Assembly (NCBI GenBank): GCA_934248055.1
Contig: CAKQKI010000001.1
Location: forward strand, 1-64,000
Direction of reading: 5' to 3'
From: an uncultured Clostridia bacterium
GTDB lineage: Bacteria; Bacillota; Clostridia; Christensenellales; Borkfalkiaceae
Length of the DNA: 64,000 bases
Both the position numbers and the translations under genes were made by a program. Below the pieces are notes generated by a model. The model did not search any database. It saw only the letters and a list, made by a program, of their open reading frames with translations, and had not been told where the DNA came from. Shown here piece after piece: positions 52,366 through 60,808 of the stretch. Each line of letters opens with the position of its first letter. Within the stretch, counting starts at the first letter, position 1.

Positions 52366-52992
52366 TCAGTCAGTCGGGCGCACGAGAGTTTTTTTAAAAA
52401 ACAAACCGTAAAACGCGTCCGAAAATTTTTCAGACATTCTTTCCGGGTGAAACTGCACGCCGAAAACCCTTAAAGTTTTGTGTTTTACGGCTTCGGGAAC
52501 TTTTCCGAGCGAAGAATACGCGCAAACGGAAAGCGACGGCGGAATTTTATCGAGCGTCTGAACGTGCGCAGAATTTACGCGCAGAATTTTTCCGAGCGGC
52601 AAAAGAAAACTTTCTTCCGAATTTCTTAAACCGTGATATAAATCCTTGCCTTCGGCGTAGTGAGCGGTGAGCGTGTTTTTGAGAGTGCCGCCGAAAAACA
52701 CGTTGATAACCTGCATTCCTTTGCATATTCCCACGACCGTTTTCTGTTTAAGAGAAAATTTTTTAAGAAGATAAAATTCGGCAAGGTCTGTCATAGGATC
52801 GTATTTTTTAAGCGGGTCGGGAATTTTTCCGTAAAAGTACGGCGTCACGTCGCCGCCGCCCGTGAGCAAAAGAGCGTCTGCGCTTTCAGCCTTTTCTACG
52901 TTTTCGGAACAAACGTAATCAACGCCTATTCTTTTAAGAGCGTTTTTGTAATTATTAAGATTTAAACCGTTATCGTATATAAAAACCGTCAT
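52366..52992 (-). CDS. Class I glutamine amidotransferase (peptidase C26, PuuD-like)
   Basis: A 208-residue single-domain hydrolase, likely a gamma-glutamyl-gamma-aminobutyrate hydrolase or similar. LLTGGGDVTPYFYG is the oxyanion-side motif, the nucleophile Cys is in GICKGMQVINVFFGGTL, and the His of the triad is in VQFHPERM. The start is probably ATG 52992; a TTG at 52998 is in frame and no clear RBS decides. It is convergent with rho over a 58-bp gap without an obvious terminator and divergent from mtnN. Confidence 0.88.
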   Translation of the reverse strand: MTVFIYDNGLNLNNYKNALKRIGVDYVCSENVEKAESADALLLTGGGDVTPYFYGKIPDPLKKYDPMTDLAEFYLLKKFSLKQKTVVGICKGMQVINVFFGGTLKNTLTAHYAEGKDLYHGLRNSEESFLLPLGKILRVNSAHVQTLDKIPPSLSVCAYSSLGKVPEAVKHKTLRVFGVQFHPERMSEKFSDAFYGLFFKKTLVRPTD

Positions 52993-53028
52993 AATCAAGG
53001 GTATGCGATAACTTTTTTATAGGTGAAA

Positions 53029-53727
53029 ATGAATATTGAAAATAAAAAAACCGTCGGCATGATAATTGCGATGGATAAAGAAATTCAGCCGTTTTTAAAC
53101 GAATTCGGAACGCCGCTTGAAGAAACCGAGCATTGCGGATTTCCTGTTAAAAAGTATTCGGTTTACGGAGTTAAAGTCTGCGTGATTAAAAGCGGAGTAG
53201 GCGAAATTCACGCGGCGGCGGCAACCGCGATACTTATAAGCGTTTTCGGTTGCGAAATTATTCTTAATTTCGGCGTGGTGGGTGCGCTGAGTAAAGATCT
53301 TTCCGTGCTTGACACCGTGTTTTTAAAAGGCGTTGTTCATTACGACTTCGATCTTTCCGCCGTAGACGGTACGCCTGCGGGAGTTTATCCCGACGAAAAC
53401 GATGCTGTTATAGCGGTTAAAAACGACGCGTTTTTTAAAATCGCGGCGGACTTTTCGGACATACCGTCCGTAATTTGCGCGTCGGGCGATAAATTTATAG
53501 AAAATAAGGATATAAAGTCGCGGCTCAACGAAGAATACGGCGCAAGCGTTTGCGATATGGAGTCGGCAGGCATTTTACTGATATGTAAAAATGCGGGCGT
53601 TCCCGTGATTTTTGTAAAAGCCGTTTCAGACGGCGAAGGCGGCGCGGACGAGTTCACAAGGCGCGTTAAAGCGGCTTTGGAAGCGTATATAAGCGTAGCG
53701 ATAAAAATTTTGAGAGGTTTGAATTGA
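53029..53727 (+). CDS. mtnN: 5'-methylthioadenosine/S-adenosylhomocysteine nucleosidase
   Basis: A 232-residue phosphorylase-fold enzyme that splits MTA and SAH in the methionine/activated-methyl cycle. Features are GMIIAMDKEIQPFL at the N-terminus, KSGVGEIHAAAATAILI (Glu of the active site), CDMESAGILLICKNAGVPVIFVKAVSDGEGG (base-binding Met-Glu and the catalytic Asp). A GTG at 53023 is in frame; ATG 53029 just after AGGTG is taken. It ends one base before the next gene, with which it probably forms an operon. Confidence 0.92.
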   Translation: MNIENKKTVGMIIAMDKEIQPFLNEFGTPLEETEHCGFPVKKYSVYGVKVCVIKSGVGEIHAAAATAILISVFGCEIILNFGVVGALSKDLSVLDTVFLKGVVHYDFDLSAVDGTPAGVYPDENDAVIAVKNDAFFKIAADFSDIPSVICASGDKFIENKDIKSRLNEEYGASVCDMESAGILLICKNAGVPVIFVKAVSDGEGGADEFTRRVKAALEAYISVAIKILRGLN

Positions 53728-54258
53728 ATGATTAAAGCGTTGAGTGTTTACGACGAAGAAAAAGTAAAAAGCGTTACGAAAAAAGAGCAGAAGAAATCGC
53801 TCGTTTTATCGATAGTTTTATCCGTCCTTCTCGTGGCGGCGGGCGTGTGGAACGTAGTTATGGCGTTTTCGAAAAACAAAATCAACGTGCTGTCGCTGAT
53901 AGTGGGTATAATCGCGTGCGCACTCGCCGTGTTGCCGATTGTAACCACGCTGTCTACGGGCAAAAAAAATACCGACGCGGCCATAAAGGATATGGGCGTT
54001 GACAAGGAGCCGGTAACTTACGAGTACGAATTCAAAGATAAAAGAATAGAAGTAAAAAGAACGCAGGGCGACGAAGTTACCGCAAGAACGATAATGTTCA
54101 AAACCGTAACGCTGTTAAGGCTTCAGAAAAACGGGCTTTCGTTTTACGTGGGCGATAACGAAATGTATTACCTTGCCGACGACGAAATAACTTACGGCGA
54201 CCGCAACCAACTTATCAATCTGTTCAGGAAAAACGGAATCGCCATAAAGAAAAGGTAA
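53728..54258 (+). CDS. Membrane protein with YcxB-like C-terminal domain
   Basis: A 176-residue protein with two membrane helices (about 25-47 and 52-72) and a cytoplasmic beta-rich C-terminal part (YEYEFKDKRIEVKRT, LRLQKNGLSFYVGDNEMYYL) of the YcxB-like type. The function is unknown in the family. It directly follows mtnN (stop and ATG adjacent), with GAGGTT upstream as RBS. Confidence 0.7.
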   Translation: MIKALSVYDEEKVKSVTKKEQKKSLVLSIVLSVLLVAAGVWNVVMAFSKNKINVLSLIVGIIACALAVLPIVTTLSTGKKNTDAAIKDMGVDKEPVTYEYEFKDKRIEVKRTQGDEVTARTIMFKTVTLLRLQKNGLSFYVGDNEMYYLADDEITYGDRNQLINLFRKNGIAIKKR

Positions 54259-54290
54259 TTTTAAAGGGGTATTCAAAATATAAATGTATT

Positions 54291-54998
54291 ATGAATACCA
54301 AAAAATTTACCGTTATTGCGGACGTAGTTATTTTCACTGTAATAATCGCGGTGTTTTCGGTGTGTTTTATTCCGAAACGGGCAATTACCATTACGGGCGG
54401 AAAAGCGTATTCGGCGATTTATCACGGCAAGCGCGGCTCGGATAAAGTCGCGCTGACGTTCAACGTTTACGAAGGAACGGAAATCGTAAACGGAATTCTT
54501 GACGTTTTAAAGACGCGCGGCGCGAAAGGAACTTTTTTCGTCGGCGGTTGCTGGGCGGACGATAACGCCGAAACGTTAAAACGGATAATATCCGAAGGTC
54601 ATGAACTCGGCAATCACGGCTTTTTTCACAAAGACCATAAAAAACTTACCGAAAGCGGGAATTACAGAGAGATTACCGACGCCGAAAACGCGATACTTGC
54701 GGCAACGGGGTATAAAACGGTTTTGTTTGCTCCGCCTTCGGGTTCGTACTCGAAAGCGACGCTTAAAGCCGCGTGCGATCTCGGCTATAAAACGATTATG
54801 TGGACGAAAGACACTATCGACTGGCGCGACAGCGACGAAAAACTTATTATAAAACGCGCCGCAAGCGGTATTGCGGGCGGCGATATAGTTCTTATGCACC
54901 CTAAAAAGCACACTCTTTCCGCACTCGGAAAAATTCTTGATAAAATAACGGCGGCGGGACTTAAAGCGGTAACGGTCAGCGAGTGCTGCGAATTTTAA
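54291..54998 (+). CDS. Polysaccharide-deacetylase-fold protein with altered active site
   Basis: A 235-residue membrane-anchored protein: one N-terminal helix (about 7-28) then a NodB-type domain facing outward. Metal-binding His residues of motif 2 are kept (GNHGFFHKDH), as are motif 4 (WTKDTIDW) and motif 5 (VLMHPKKHT). Motif 1, normally TFDDG with the catalytic and metal Asp, reads TFNVYEG (about 56-62), and the Arg of motif 3 is missing (APPSGSYS). This resembles sporulation-linked PdaB/YlxY-like relatives, some of which have degenerate motif 1. Activity may be lost or changed. No RBS near ATG 54291; AAGGGGT lies 20 bases upstream. Confidence 0.85.
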   Translation: MNTKKFTVIADVVIFTVIIAVFSVCFIPKRAITITGGKAYSAIYHGKRGSDKVALTFNVYEGTEIVNGILDVLKTRGAKGTFFVGGCWADDNAETLKRIISEGHELGNHGFFHKDHKKLTESGNYREITDAENAILAATGYKTVLFAPPSGSYSKATLKAACDLGYKTIMWTKDTIDWRDSDEKLIIKRAASGIAGGDIVLMHPKKHTLSALGKILDKITAAGLKAVTVSECCEF

Positions 54999-55020
54999 TT
55001 TTTTAATTTACGATACTAAT

Positions 55021-56256
55021 ATGGACATGATAAAAACTTACGAAAACGGGCTTACTCTTATCGTATCGGAAGGTGGCGCGATGTCGGCTTCGTTCAGTAT
55101 AACGATAGGAACGGGCAGCGTTAACGAAACGAAAGAGAACAACGGCATTTCGCATTACGCAGAGCATATGAGTTTTAAAGGAACGGATAAATATTCCGCG
55201 TCCGAAATTTCCGAAACGCTCGAAGCGTGCGGTGCGAGTTTTAACGCGTACACGGGCAGCGAAACGACTTGTTTTTACGCTCAGACGATTAAAGAAAATC
55301 TCGAAACGGTATTTTCGGTTATGGCGGACGGGGTTTTTAAATCCGTTTATCCCGAAAACGAAGCGGAAAAAGAAAAACGCGTTATTATAGAAGAAATAAG
55401 CATGTGCGAAGACACGCCCGACGACGTTTGCTTCGATCTTTCAAACGCCGCTTATTTCGGTAACGACGGTTACGGGCAGACAATACTCGGTCCGTCCGAA
55501 AACGTTCTGAAATTCACAAGAAGCGACGTTGAAAAATATCTCGGCGATTTTTACGTAAGCGAAAATACGGTAGTTGCGTTTGCGGGAAACGTAACCGAAA
55601 AAGAAGCGGAATATTTAACCGAAAAATACGTGCTTCCTTTCGTTAAAGAAGGTAAAGTTACCAACGCGCCCGCGCATAATACGGTAAATCTCAAACGCAA
55701 TCTTAAAAAAGACAAAGACATCGAGCAGACTCATTTTTGCATTATGTTTCCTTCGCCGTCTTTTCTCGACTGCGACAGGCTCGCAAGCGAGATGGCAACG
55801 AGCGTTCTCGGCGGCGGAATGAGCAGCAGACTTTTCAGAAGAGTGAGAGAAGAACTCGGGCTTGCCTATTCCGTTTATGCGTTCGCATCGCGCTCGAAAG
55901 ACGTAGGCACGGCTTCCGTTTACGCGGGAGTGAATTCAGACAGCGCCGAAAACGCGTATTTTTCGGTGCTTGAAACAATTTCGGAAGTAAGAAAGAGCGG
56001 AATTTCGGAAGCGGAGTTTTTGAAAGCAAAGTCGCAATTAAAATCGTCTACGGTTTTTTCTCTCGAAAGACCTTCCGTAAAAACGCAGTTGTTTTCCAAG
56101 CATTATCTGCTGACGGGCGGACTTTACGACGTGGAAGAGCGTATGCGCGCGCTTGACAAAGTAACGAAAAGCGAAGTTGAAAAGGCTTTTGAGTATTTTA
56201 ACGTAAACGATAAATCAACAGCAATAGTCGGCAAAAACGTAAGACCGCTCGGCTGA
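55021..56256 (+). CDS. M16-family zinc metallopeptidase
   Basis: A 411-residue insulinase-type protease/processing-peptidase-like protein. The inverted zinc motif HYAEH (HxxEH) is near residue 49, followed by LEACGASFNAYTGSETTCFYAQ and the third ligand Glu in NEAEKEKRVIIEEISM. The C-terminal half holds the second M16 domain with GGGMSSRLFRRVREELGLAYSVYAF. Single-chain bacterial members process peptides in the cytoplasm or at the membrane; the substrate is unknown. Start ATG 55021 lacks an RBS and lies 22 bp after the deacetylase stop. Confidence 0.92.
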   Translation: MDMIKTYENGLTLIVSEGGAMSASFSITIGTGSVNETKENNGISHYAEHMSFKGTDKYSASEISETLEACGASFNAYTGSETTCFYAQTIKENLETVFSVMADGVFKSVYPENEAEKEKRVIIEEISMCEDTPDDVCFDLSNAAYFGNDGYGQTILGPSENVLKFTRSDVEKYLGDFYVSENTVVAFAGNVTEKEAEYLTEKYVLPFVKEGKVTNAPAHNTVNLKRNLKKDKDIEQTHFCIMFPSPSFLDCDRLASEMATSVLGGGMSSRLFRRVREELGLAYSVYAFASRSKDVGTASVYAGVNSDSAENAYFSVLETISEVRKSGISEAEFLKAKSQLKSSTVFSLERPSVKTQLFSKHYLLTGGLYDVEERMRALDKVTKSEVEKAFEYFNVNDKSTAIVGKNVRPLG

Positions 56257-56309
56257 AATTTAGCGTAAAACATATTATTTATATATAAAATTTTATTTAT
56301 ATACTTATA

Positions 56310-56385
56310 GGGGTTAACGATTTTCGTAAATAACTGTTTTTGAATTTAAAACAGTTATTTACGAAACGTTTAGCCCCGTTTTTTT
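56310..56385 (+). terminator. long perfect-hairpin terminator after the M16 peptidase gene
   Basis: A perfect 19-bp inner stem TTTCGTAAATAACTGTTTT/AAAACAGTTATTTACGAAA is enclosed by GGGGTTAACG/CGTTTAGCCCC and followed by seven T (56379-56385). It lies 32 bp before the promoter of the EF-G-like gene. Its length is unusual for a simple terminator. Confidence 0.85.
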
Positions 56386-56416
56386 AAAAAAACGTAAAAA
56401 AATTTCAAATTAGGTC

Positions 56417-56445
56417 TTGAAAAATGTAAAACCGTATAGTATAAT
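56417..56445 (+). promoter_or_regulatory. promoter of the EF-G-like gene
   Basis: TTGAAA (56417-56422), 17-bp spacer, consensus TATAAT (56440-56445). Confidence 0.8.
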
Positions 56446-56482
56446 AAATGCGGCGGCGTGAAAAACCGCACGATAAATATAT

Positions 56483-58531
56483 ATGGCAGGTAAAATGATG
56501 AAAACTGAAAAAATCAGAAACGTTGCGCTTATCGGCCACGGCGGCGAAGGTAAAACCACGCTTGCCGAGGCTATGCTTTTCAATATGAACGTAACTGACC
56601 GACAGGGCAAAGTAGACGACGGTAATACGGTTACGGACTTCGACCCCGAAGAAATCGCAAGAAAATCTTCTATAAGCCTTGCGATGGCTTGCGGCGAGTA
56701 TAACGGTTATAAATTCAATATAATCGACGTACCCGGTTTTTTTGATTTTGAAAGCGAAATGGCAGAGGCGCTTGCCGTCTGCGACGCGGCCGTTATCGTT
56801 TCCGGCGCAAACGGAACGCTCACCGTGGGAACGGAAAAGGCGATAAATTATTGCGTCGAGAGAAAGATTCCCGCTATGATTTTCGTTAACGGACTCGATA
56901 AAGACAATTCCGACTTTATTAAAACGGTATCCGCGATAAAAGAAAAGTACGGGCATAAAATCGCGCCGATGATCGTTCCTAATATGATCGACGGCAAGAT
57001 GAAAGGTTTCGTAAAAGTGGCTTACGGCGTGCTTAACGACTGGGAAAGAAACGAATTTCCCGTTCCCGAAAACCTTATTCCCGCGTATGAAGAAGCAAAA
57101 CTTGCCGTTTCCGAAGCGGCAGCCGAAAACGACGAAACGCTTCTCGATAAATTTTTCTCGGAAGGCTCTCTTCTTCCCGAAGAAATCGAGCGCGGCGTAA
57201 AAATCGGAATAAACACTTGTTCAACGATAACCGTGTTAGGCGGCAGCGCGTTAAAAAATCACGGCGTTTTCAATCTTATGGATAAGATAATATCCACTTT
57301 ACCGAGTCCCGTCGACGCGGGTATTCAGCGCGCGAAAGTGCATGGAGAAAAGGTGGCGCTTCCGCCCGACGAAAACGCTCAGACGGTTCTCAGAGTATTT
57401 AAAACGGTGGTCGACCCGTACGTAGGACGGCTTAATTACGTAAAAGTCGTTTCGGGCAAACTGCACGGCGGCGATACTTTAAGAGTTTCGGGCGGCGGAG
57501 AAGAAAAAATAAGCGGCGTTTACGTTCTTAAAGGCAAAAAACAGGAGTCTGTCGAAGAACTCACGGCGGGCGATCTCGGCGCGCTTTCCAAACTCGGCGA
57601 CGTTAAAACGGGCGATACTCTTTACGAAAAAGAAGAAGTGGAATTCAAACGCTTCGAAATTCCGCCCATGAACTATAAGCGCGCGGTTTACGCCGTTAAA
57701 AAGGGCGACGAAGATAAGATTTTTGCAGGGCTTAACAAACTTAAAGACGAAGATATTTCTTTCACCGTGGATAAAAACGCAGACACGGGCGAGATGATAC
57801 TTCGCGGAGTCGGAGCGACGCAACTTTCGGTTATCAAGAATAAGTTAAAAACGAAATTCGGCGTAGAAGCGGATCTTCGCAAACCCAAAATCGCTTACAG
57901 AGAAACGATTCGTAAATCTGCCGAAGCGGAAGGCAAGCACAAAAAGCAATCCGGCGGAGCAGGGCAATACGGTCACGTTAAAATCAAATTCGAGCCGGGC
58001 GCGGAAGACGGTTCTTTCGAATTCGTCGACGCAGTAGTCGGCGGAGCGGTACCCCGTCAGTTTATTCCCGCGGTCGAAAAGGGTCTGCGCGAAGCGATTA
58101 AAGAAGGCGTTCTGGCAGGCTATCCGCTTATAAATCTTAAAGCAACGCTCTTTGACGGCAGTTCTCACCCCGTTGACAGTAAGGAAGTTGCATTCGTTCA
58201 GGCGGCAAAACTTGCTTATCAGGACGGAATAGCAAAGGCTTCGCCCGTGATTTTAGAACCCGTTAAAACGCTTACCATAACTGCGCCCGAAGGGTTTATG
58301 GGCGATATTATGGGAGATATGAACAAGCGTCGCGGAAGAATACTCGGCGCGGATACGAACGGCGGAAATTGTATCGTAACGGCGGAAGTTCCCGAAAGCG
58401 AAATTTCCGAATATTCGGTCGATTTGAGAAGCATTACTCAGGGCAGGGGCGTTTACACCGAAGAATTTGCCCGTTACGAAGAAGTGCCGCAGGAACAGCA
58501 GGCTAAAATAATAGAAGAAGCAAAAAAGTAA
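56483..58531 (+). CDS. Elongation-factor-G-like translational GTPase with divergent G motifs
   Basis: A 682-residue protein with the EF-G domain order: G domain, domain II (YVGRLNYVKVVSGKLHGGDTLRVSG), III, IV (PKIAYRETIRKSAEAEGKHKKQSGGAGQYGHVKIKFEPG) and V (EPVKTLTITAPEGFMGDIMGDMNKRRGRILG). The P-loop is intact (GHGGEGKTT), but the G3 motif reads DVPGF instead of DTPGH and the G4 motif reads NGLDKD instead of NKxD. This is the EF-G2-type paralogue family, which often has DTPGY; it is not the housekeeping fusA. The start could be ATG 56495, with GGCAGG just ahead, rather than ATG 56483. It is followed closely by the PfkB gene. Confidence 0.9.
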   Translation: MAGKMMKTEKIRNVALIGHGGEGKTTLAEAMLFNMNVTDRQGKVDDGNTVTDFDPEEIARKSSISLAMACGEYNGYKFNIIDVPGFFDFESEMAEALAVCDAAVIVSGANGTLTVGTEKAINYCVERKIPAMIFVNGLDKDNSDFIKTVSAIKEKYGHKIAPMIVPNMIDGKMKGFVKVAYGVLNDWERNEFPVPENLIPAYEEAKLAVSEAAAENDETLLDKFFSEGSLLPEEIERGVKIGINTCSTITVLGGSALKNHGVFNLMDKIISTLPSPVDAGIQRAKVHGEKVALPPDENAQTVLRVFKTVVDPYVGRLNYVKVVSGKLHGGDTLRVSGGGEEKISGVYVLKGKKQESVEELTAGDLGALSKLGDVKTGDTLYEKEEVEFKRFEIPPMNYKRAVYAVKKGDEDKIFAGLNKLKDEDISFTVDKNADTGEMILRGVGATQLSVIKNKLKTKFGVEADLRKPKIAYRETIRKSAEAEGKHKKQSGGAGQYGHVKIKFEPGAEDGSFEFVDAVVGGAVPRQFIPAVEKGLREAIKEGVLAGYPLINLKATLFDGSSHPVDSKEVAFVQAAKLAYQDGIAKASPVILEPVKTLTITAPEGFMGDIMGDMNKRRGRILGADTNGGNCIVTAEVPESEISEYSVDLRSITQGRGVYTEEFARYEEVPQEQQAKIIEEAKK

Positions 58532-58532
58532 A

Positions 58533-59456
58533 ATGATTTTAAGTATATGCCCTAATCCGAGTATCGACTGCACCGTCGAAATGGAGCAACTTAACGTAGG
58601 GCAACTCAACAGAGTGGAAAATAAGATCGTAACTTATTCGGGAAAAGCCCTGAACGCCGCGATAGGCGTGGCAAGGCTCGGAGCGGACAGTTACGCCACC
58701 GGTTTTATGTTTCAGAACGACGGCAGTTCGTTCGTTCAGCGGCTTGACGACGAAAAAGTAAAAAACACTTTCGTGTGGGATAAAGGCAGCGTCAGAATAA
58801 ACTATAAAATAGTGGATAACAAGTCGATGCTCACCGAGATTAACGATAAAGGCGAAGAAGTCTCGGCGGAAAAGCAGGCCGAACTTCTTAATCTCGTGAG
58901 CAATCTTTCCGAAAACGCGTCCGTCGTAATACTGAGCGGTTCGCTTCCGAAAGGCGTGGATAACGGATATTACCCCGCGCTTTTAAAGGCGGCAAACAAA
59001 AAATCAAAGAAAATAGTCGACGCCGAAGGCGCGAAACTTTTGCTGTCTTTAAAAGAAGGCGTTTATATGGCAAAACCTAATCTGCGCGAACTCGAAACGG
59101 CAGTCGGGCAAAGGCTCGGCACGATTAAAGAAATGCTTGCGGGAACGAAAGTTTTGCTTGACGGGGGAGCGGAGAACGTTCTTTTATCGCTCGGAAGAGA
59201 AGGCGCGATTTTAACCGACGGAACGAAATCTTATTTTTGCAAAAGCGCGACCGTTGCCGTTAATTCGACCGTCGGCGCGGGGGACAGTATGGTTGCCGCC
59301 GCAAGCGTTATGACCGAGTGCGGCGAAAGCAAAAAAGAAATCCTAAGATGCGCGGTGGCGGCGGGAACGGCGTCTATAACCACTCCCGGAACAAATTTGT
59401 TTTATCGCGACAAATACGAAGAAATTTACGATAAAATTTTCGTAGAAGAGATTTAA
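58533..59456 (+). CDS. PfkB-family 1-phosphofructokinase-like kinase
   Basis: A 307-residue ribokinase-fold enzyme. SICPNPSIDCTVEM at the start, GKALNAAIGVARLG, SGSLPKGVDNGYY and the ATP/anion-hole motif VNSTVGAGDSMVAAAS with catalytic Asp are complete. The N-terminal pattern is that of the 1-phosphofructokinase/tagatose-6-phosphate kinase group; substrate is a phosphosugar, most likely fructose-1-phosphate, but no PTS gene lies next to it. It starts one base after the EF-G-like gene ends and is followed by a terminator. Confidence 0.9.
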   Translation: MILSICPNPSIDCTVEMEQLNVGQLNRVENKIVTYSGKALNAAIGVARLGADSYATGFMFQNDGSSFVQRLDDEKVKNTFVWDKGSVRINYKIVDNKSMLTEINDKGEEVSAEKQAELLNLVSNLSENASVVILSGSLPKGVDNGYYPALLKAANKKSKKIVDAEGAKLLLSLKEGVYMAKPNLRELETAVGQRLGTIKEMLAGTKVLLDGGAENVLLSLGREGAILTDGTKSYFCKSATVAVNSTVGAGDSMVAAASVMTECGESKKEILRCAVAAGTASITTPGTNLFYRDKYEEIYDKIFVEEI

Positions 59457-59467
59457 AAAAGAAAAGT

Positions 59468-59500
59468 CCGTCCATACTGAGAGTATGGGCGGTTTTTTTT
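59468..59500 (+). terminator. terminator that contains the predicted start of the YihY gene
   Basis: CCGTCCATACT/AGTATGGGCGG (59468-59478 with 59482-59492, one G-U) followed by eight T. It ends the PfkB gene. The ATG assigned to the downstream gene (59485) lies inside the 3' arm. Confidence 0.85.
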
Positions 59501-60291
59501 CGAGAATAAAAAACTATTTGAAGTTTTCATCAAAAAAAAGGACGGCAACTCTGTCGGGCGCGCTTACTTTTTACGCCGCTTTGGGTATCGTTCCCATAGC
59601 GTATCTCGCAACGCTCGTTCTGTCCGTTCTCGGAACGGAACTTAAAGACGCCGTCGCGCCTTTTTTATATCCCGAACTTGCAGGCGTTGCCGACTACGTT
59701 ATAAAAACGGCTGAAAAACTCGGCGGCGGCAACGTCGTTGCTTTTTTGGTTGCGTTGTATTCGTCGGGTAATTTATTTTTTCATCTTAAAGCGAGCGGCG
59801 AAATGATTTACGGCTACCCCTACGAAAGCAGTTTTACGGGGCGCGTCGCGTCGAGCGCGGCTACTTTTTTCGGCGTGTGCGCATTTTCGGTTTTATCGTG
59901 CGCGTATCTTGCCGTCGTTCCCGCGATAAAAGCAAGGTTCGGAAGTTTAATAAGCAGCGTTTTAAGCGGAATAACGGCGTTTTCCGTTATATTCGCGGCG
60001 GCGGCTTTGCTGAATTTTTACGCCTGCCCGTTTAAATTAAAATTCAATGAAATCGCAAAAGGAAGTCTTTTTACGGCGACGTTTTCGCTTGCGGCGTCTT
60101 TTGCGTTTTTCGTTTATATAGATAATTTTGCCGATTATTCCGAAATTTACGGCGCGATAGCGACTATTATAGTGTTTTTGTCGTGGTTGTATCTTATGGT
60201 AAAAGGTTTTACGGAAGGTATGGTTTTAAACGCCTATTTTTCGGGCAGAATAAATATCCGTCGTCGCAAGGGTCTTCAAAAAATAATATAA
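59485..60291 (+). CDS. YihY/BrkB-family membrane protein
   Basis: A 268-residue inner-membrane protein with about six helices. Family marks are SSKKRTATLSGALTFYAALGIVPIAYLATLVL, LVALYSSGNLFFHLKASGEMIYG and the late YAAIATIIVFLSWLYLMVKGF-like segment (here GAIATIIVFLSWLYLM). Proteins of this group were once called RNase BN; their function is unclear. The only ATG at the front (59485) sits in a terminator stem and has no RBS; an in-frame TTG near 59518 is another possibility. The start is therefore doubtful although the gene is clear. Confidence 0.85.
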   Translation: MGGFFSRIKNYLKFSSKKRTATLSGALTFYAALGIVPIAYLATLVLSVLGTELKDAVAPFLYPELAGVADYVIKTAEKLGGGNVVAFLVALYSSGNLFFHLKASGEMIYGYPYESSFTGRVASSAATFFGVCAFSVLSCAYLAVVPAIKARFGSLISSVLSGITAFSVIFAAAALLNFYACPFKLKFNEIAKGSLFTATFSLAASFAFFVYIDNFADYSEIYGAIATIIVFLSWLYLMVKGFTEGMVLNAYFSGRINIRRRKGLQKII

Positions 60292-60353
60292 TGCCTGCGT
60301 TCGTTCTATGCGCGGAACTTCTTTCATACAATAGCGTATAAGGAGTGACGGAA

Positions 60354-60629
60354 TTGAAAAATCGCGCTGTTAACAGAATATACCGCGAAGGATATTATAT
60401 TGCCGAAACGGGCGCAACGGTAAGAGATACCGCGCTTAAATTCGGGGTGGGTAAATCAACCGTTCATAAAGACGTTACCGAAAAATTGAAAAGTTTAGAC
60501 CCGTCTTTATACGAAGACGTAAGAAAAGTTTTCAGCGTGAATTTAAGCGAAAGGCATATTCGCGGCGGTATTGCCACCAAAAAAAAATACGAACTGATAA
60601 AAGAAGCGGCTCTGACTGCCGACGATTGA
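60354..60629 (+). CDS. spoIIID: Sporulation transcriptional regulator SpoIIID
   Basis: A 91-residue DNA-binding protein active in the mother cell. The family core is clear: IAETGATVRDTALKFGVGKSTVHKDVTEKL with the HTH, then LSERHIRGGIATKKKYELIK. TTG 60354 is chosen because AAGGAG lies eight bases ahead; the GTG at 60345 would touch that RBS, and the TTG start matches the usual N-terminal length. A terminator overlaps the stop codon. Its presence argues that the organism has an endospore programme. Confidence 0.93.
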   Translation: MKNRAVNRIYREGYYIAETGATVRDTALKFGVGKSTVHKDVTEKLKSLDPSLYEDVRKVFSVNLSERHIRGGIATKKKYELIKEAALTADD

Positions 60630-60650
60630 CGGGTTTGCCCGTCTTTTTTT
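60628..60650 (+). terminator. terminator of spoIIID
   Basis: GACGGG/CCCGTC with a short loop, followed by seven T; it begins inside the stop codon. Confidence 0.88.
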
Positions 60651-60745
60651 GTGTTTAAAAACGGTTTTGTGGTCATAAAAGATTGACAAGTGGCTGTCAA
60701 ATCCCAAAAAAATATAAAAAATTTAAAAAAAGTTACTAAAAGTGG

Positions 60746-60774
60746 TTGCAAGTTACCAAAATGTGTGGTAAGAT
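60746..60774 (+). promoter_or_regulatory. promoter of the mraZ cluster, with possible MraZ sites
   Basis: TTGCAA (60746-60751), 17-bp spacer, TAAGAT (60769-60774). Short GTGG elements recur around it (60743, 60765 and an earlier one near 60692), which may be autoregulatory MraZ sites; that part is tentative. Confidence 0.65.
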
Positions 60775-60808
60775 AGTTATACAAATTCCGTAAAAGGGGG
60801 CGAAGCGT

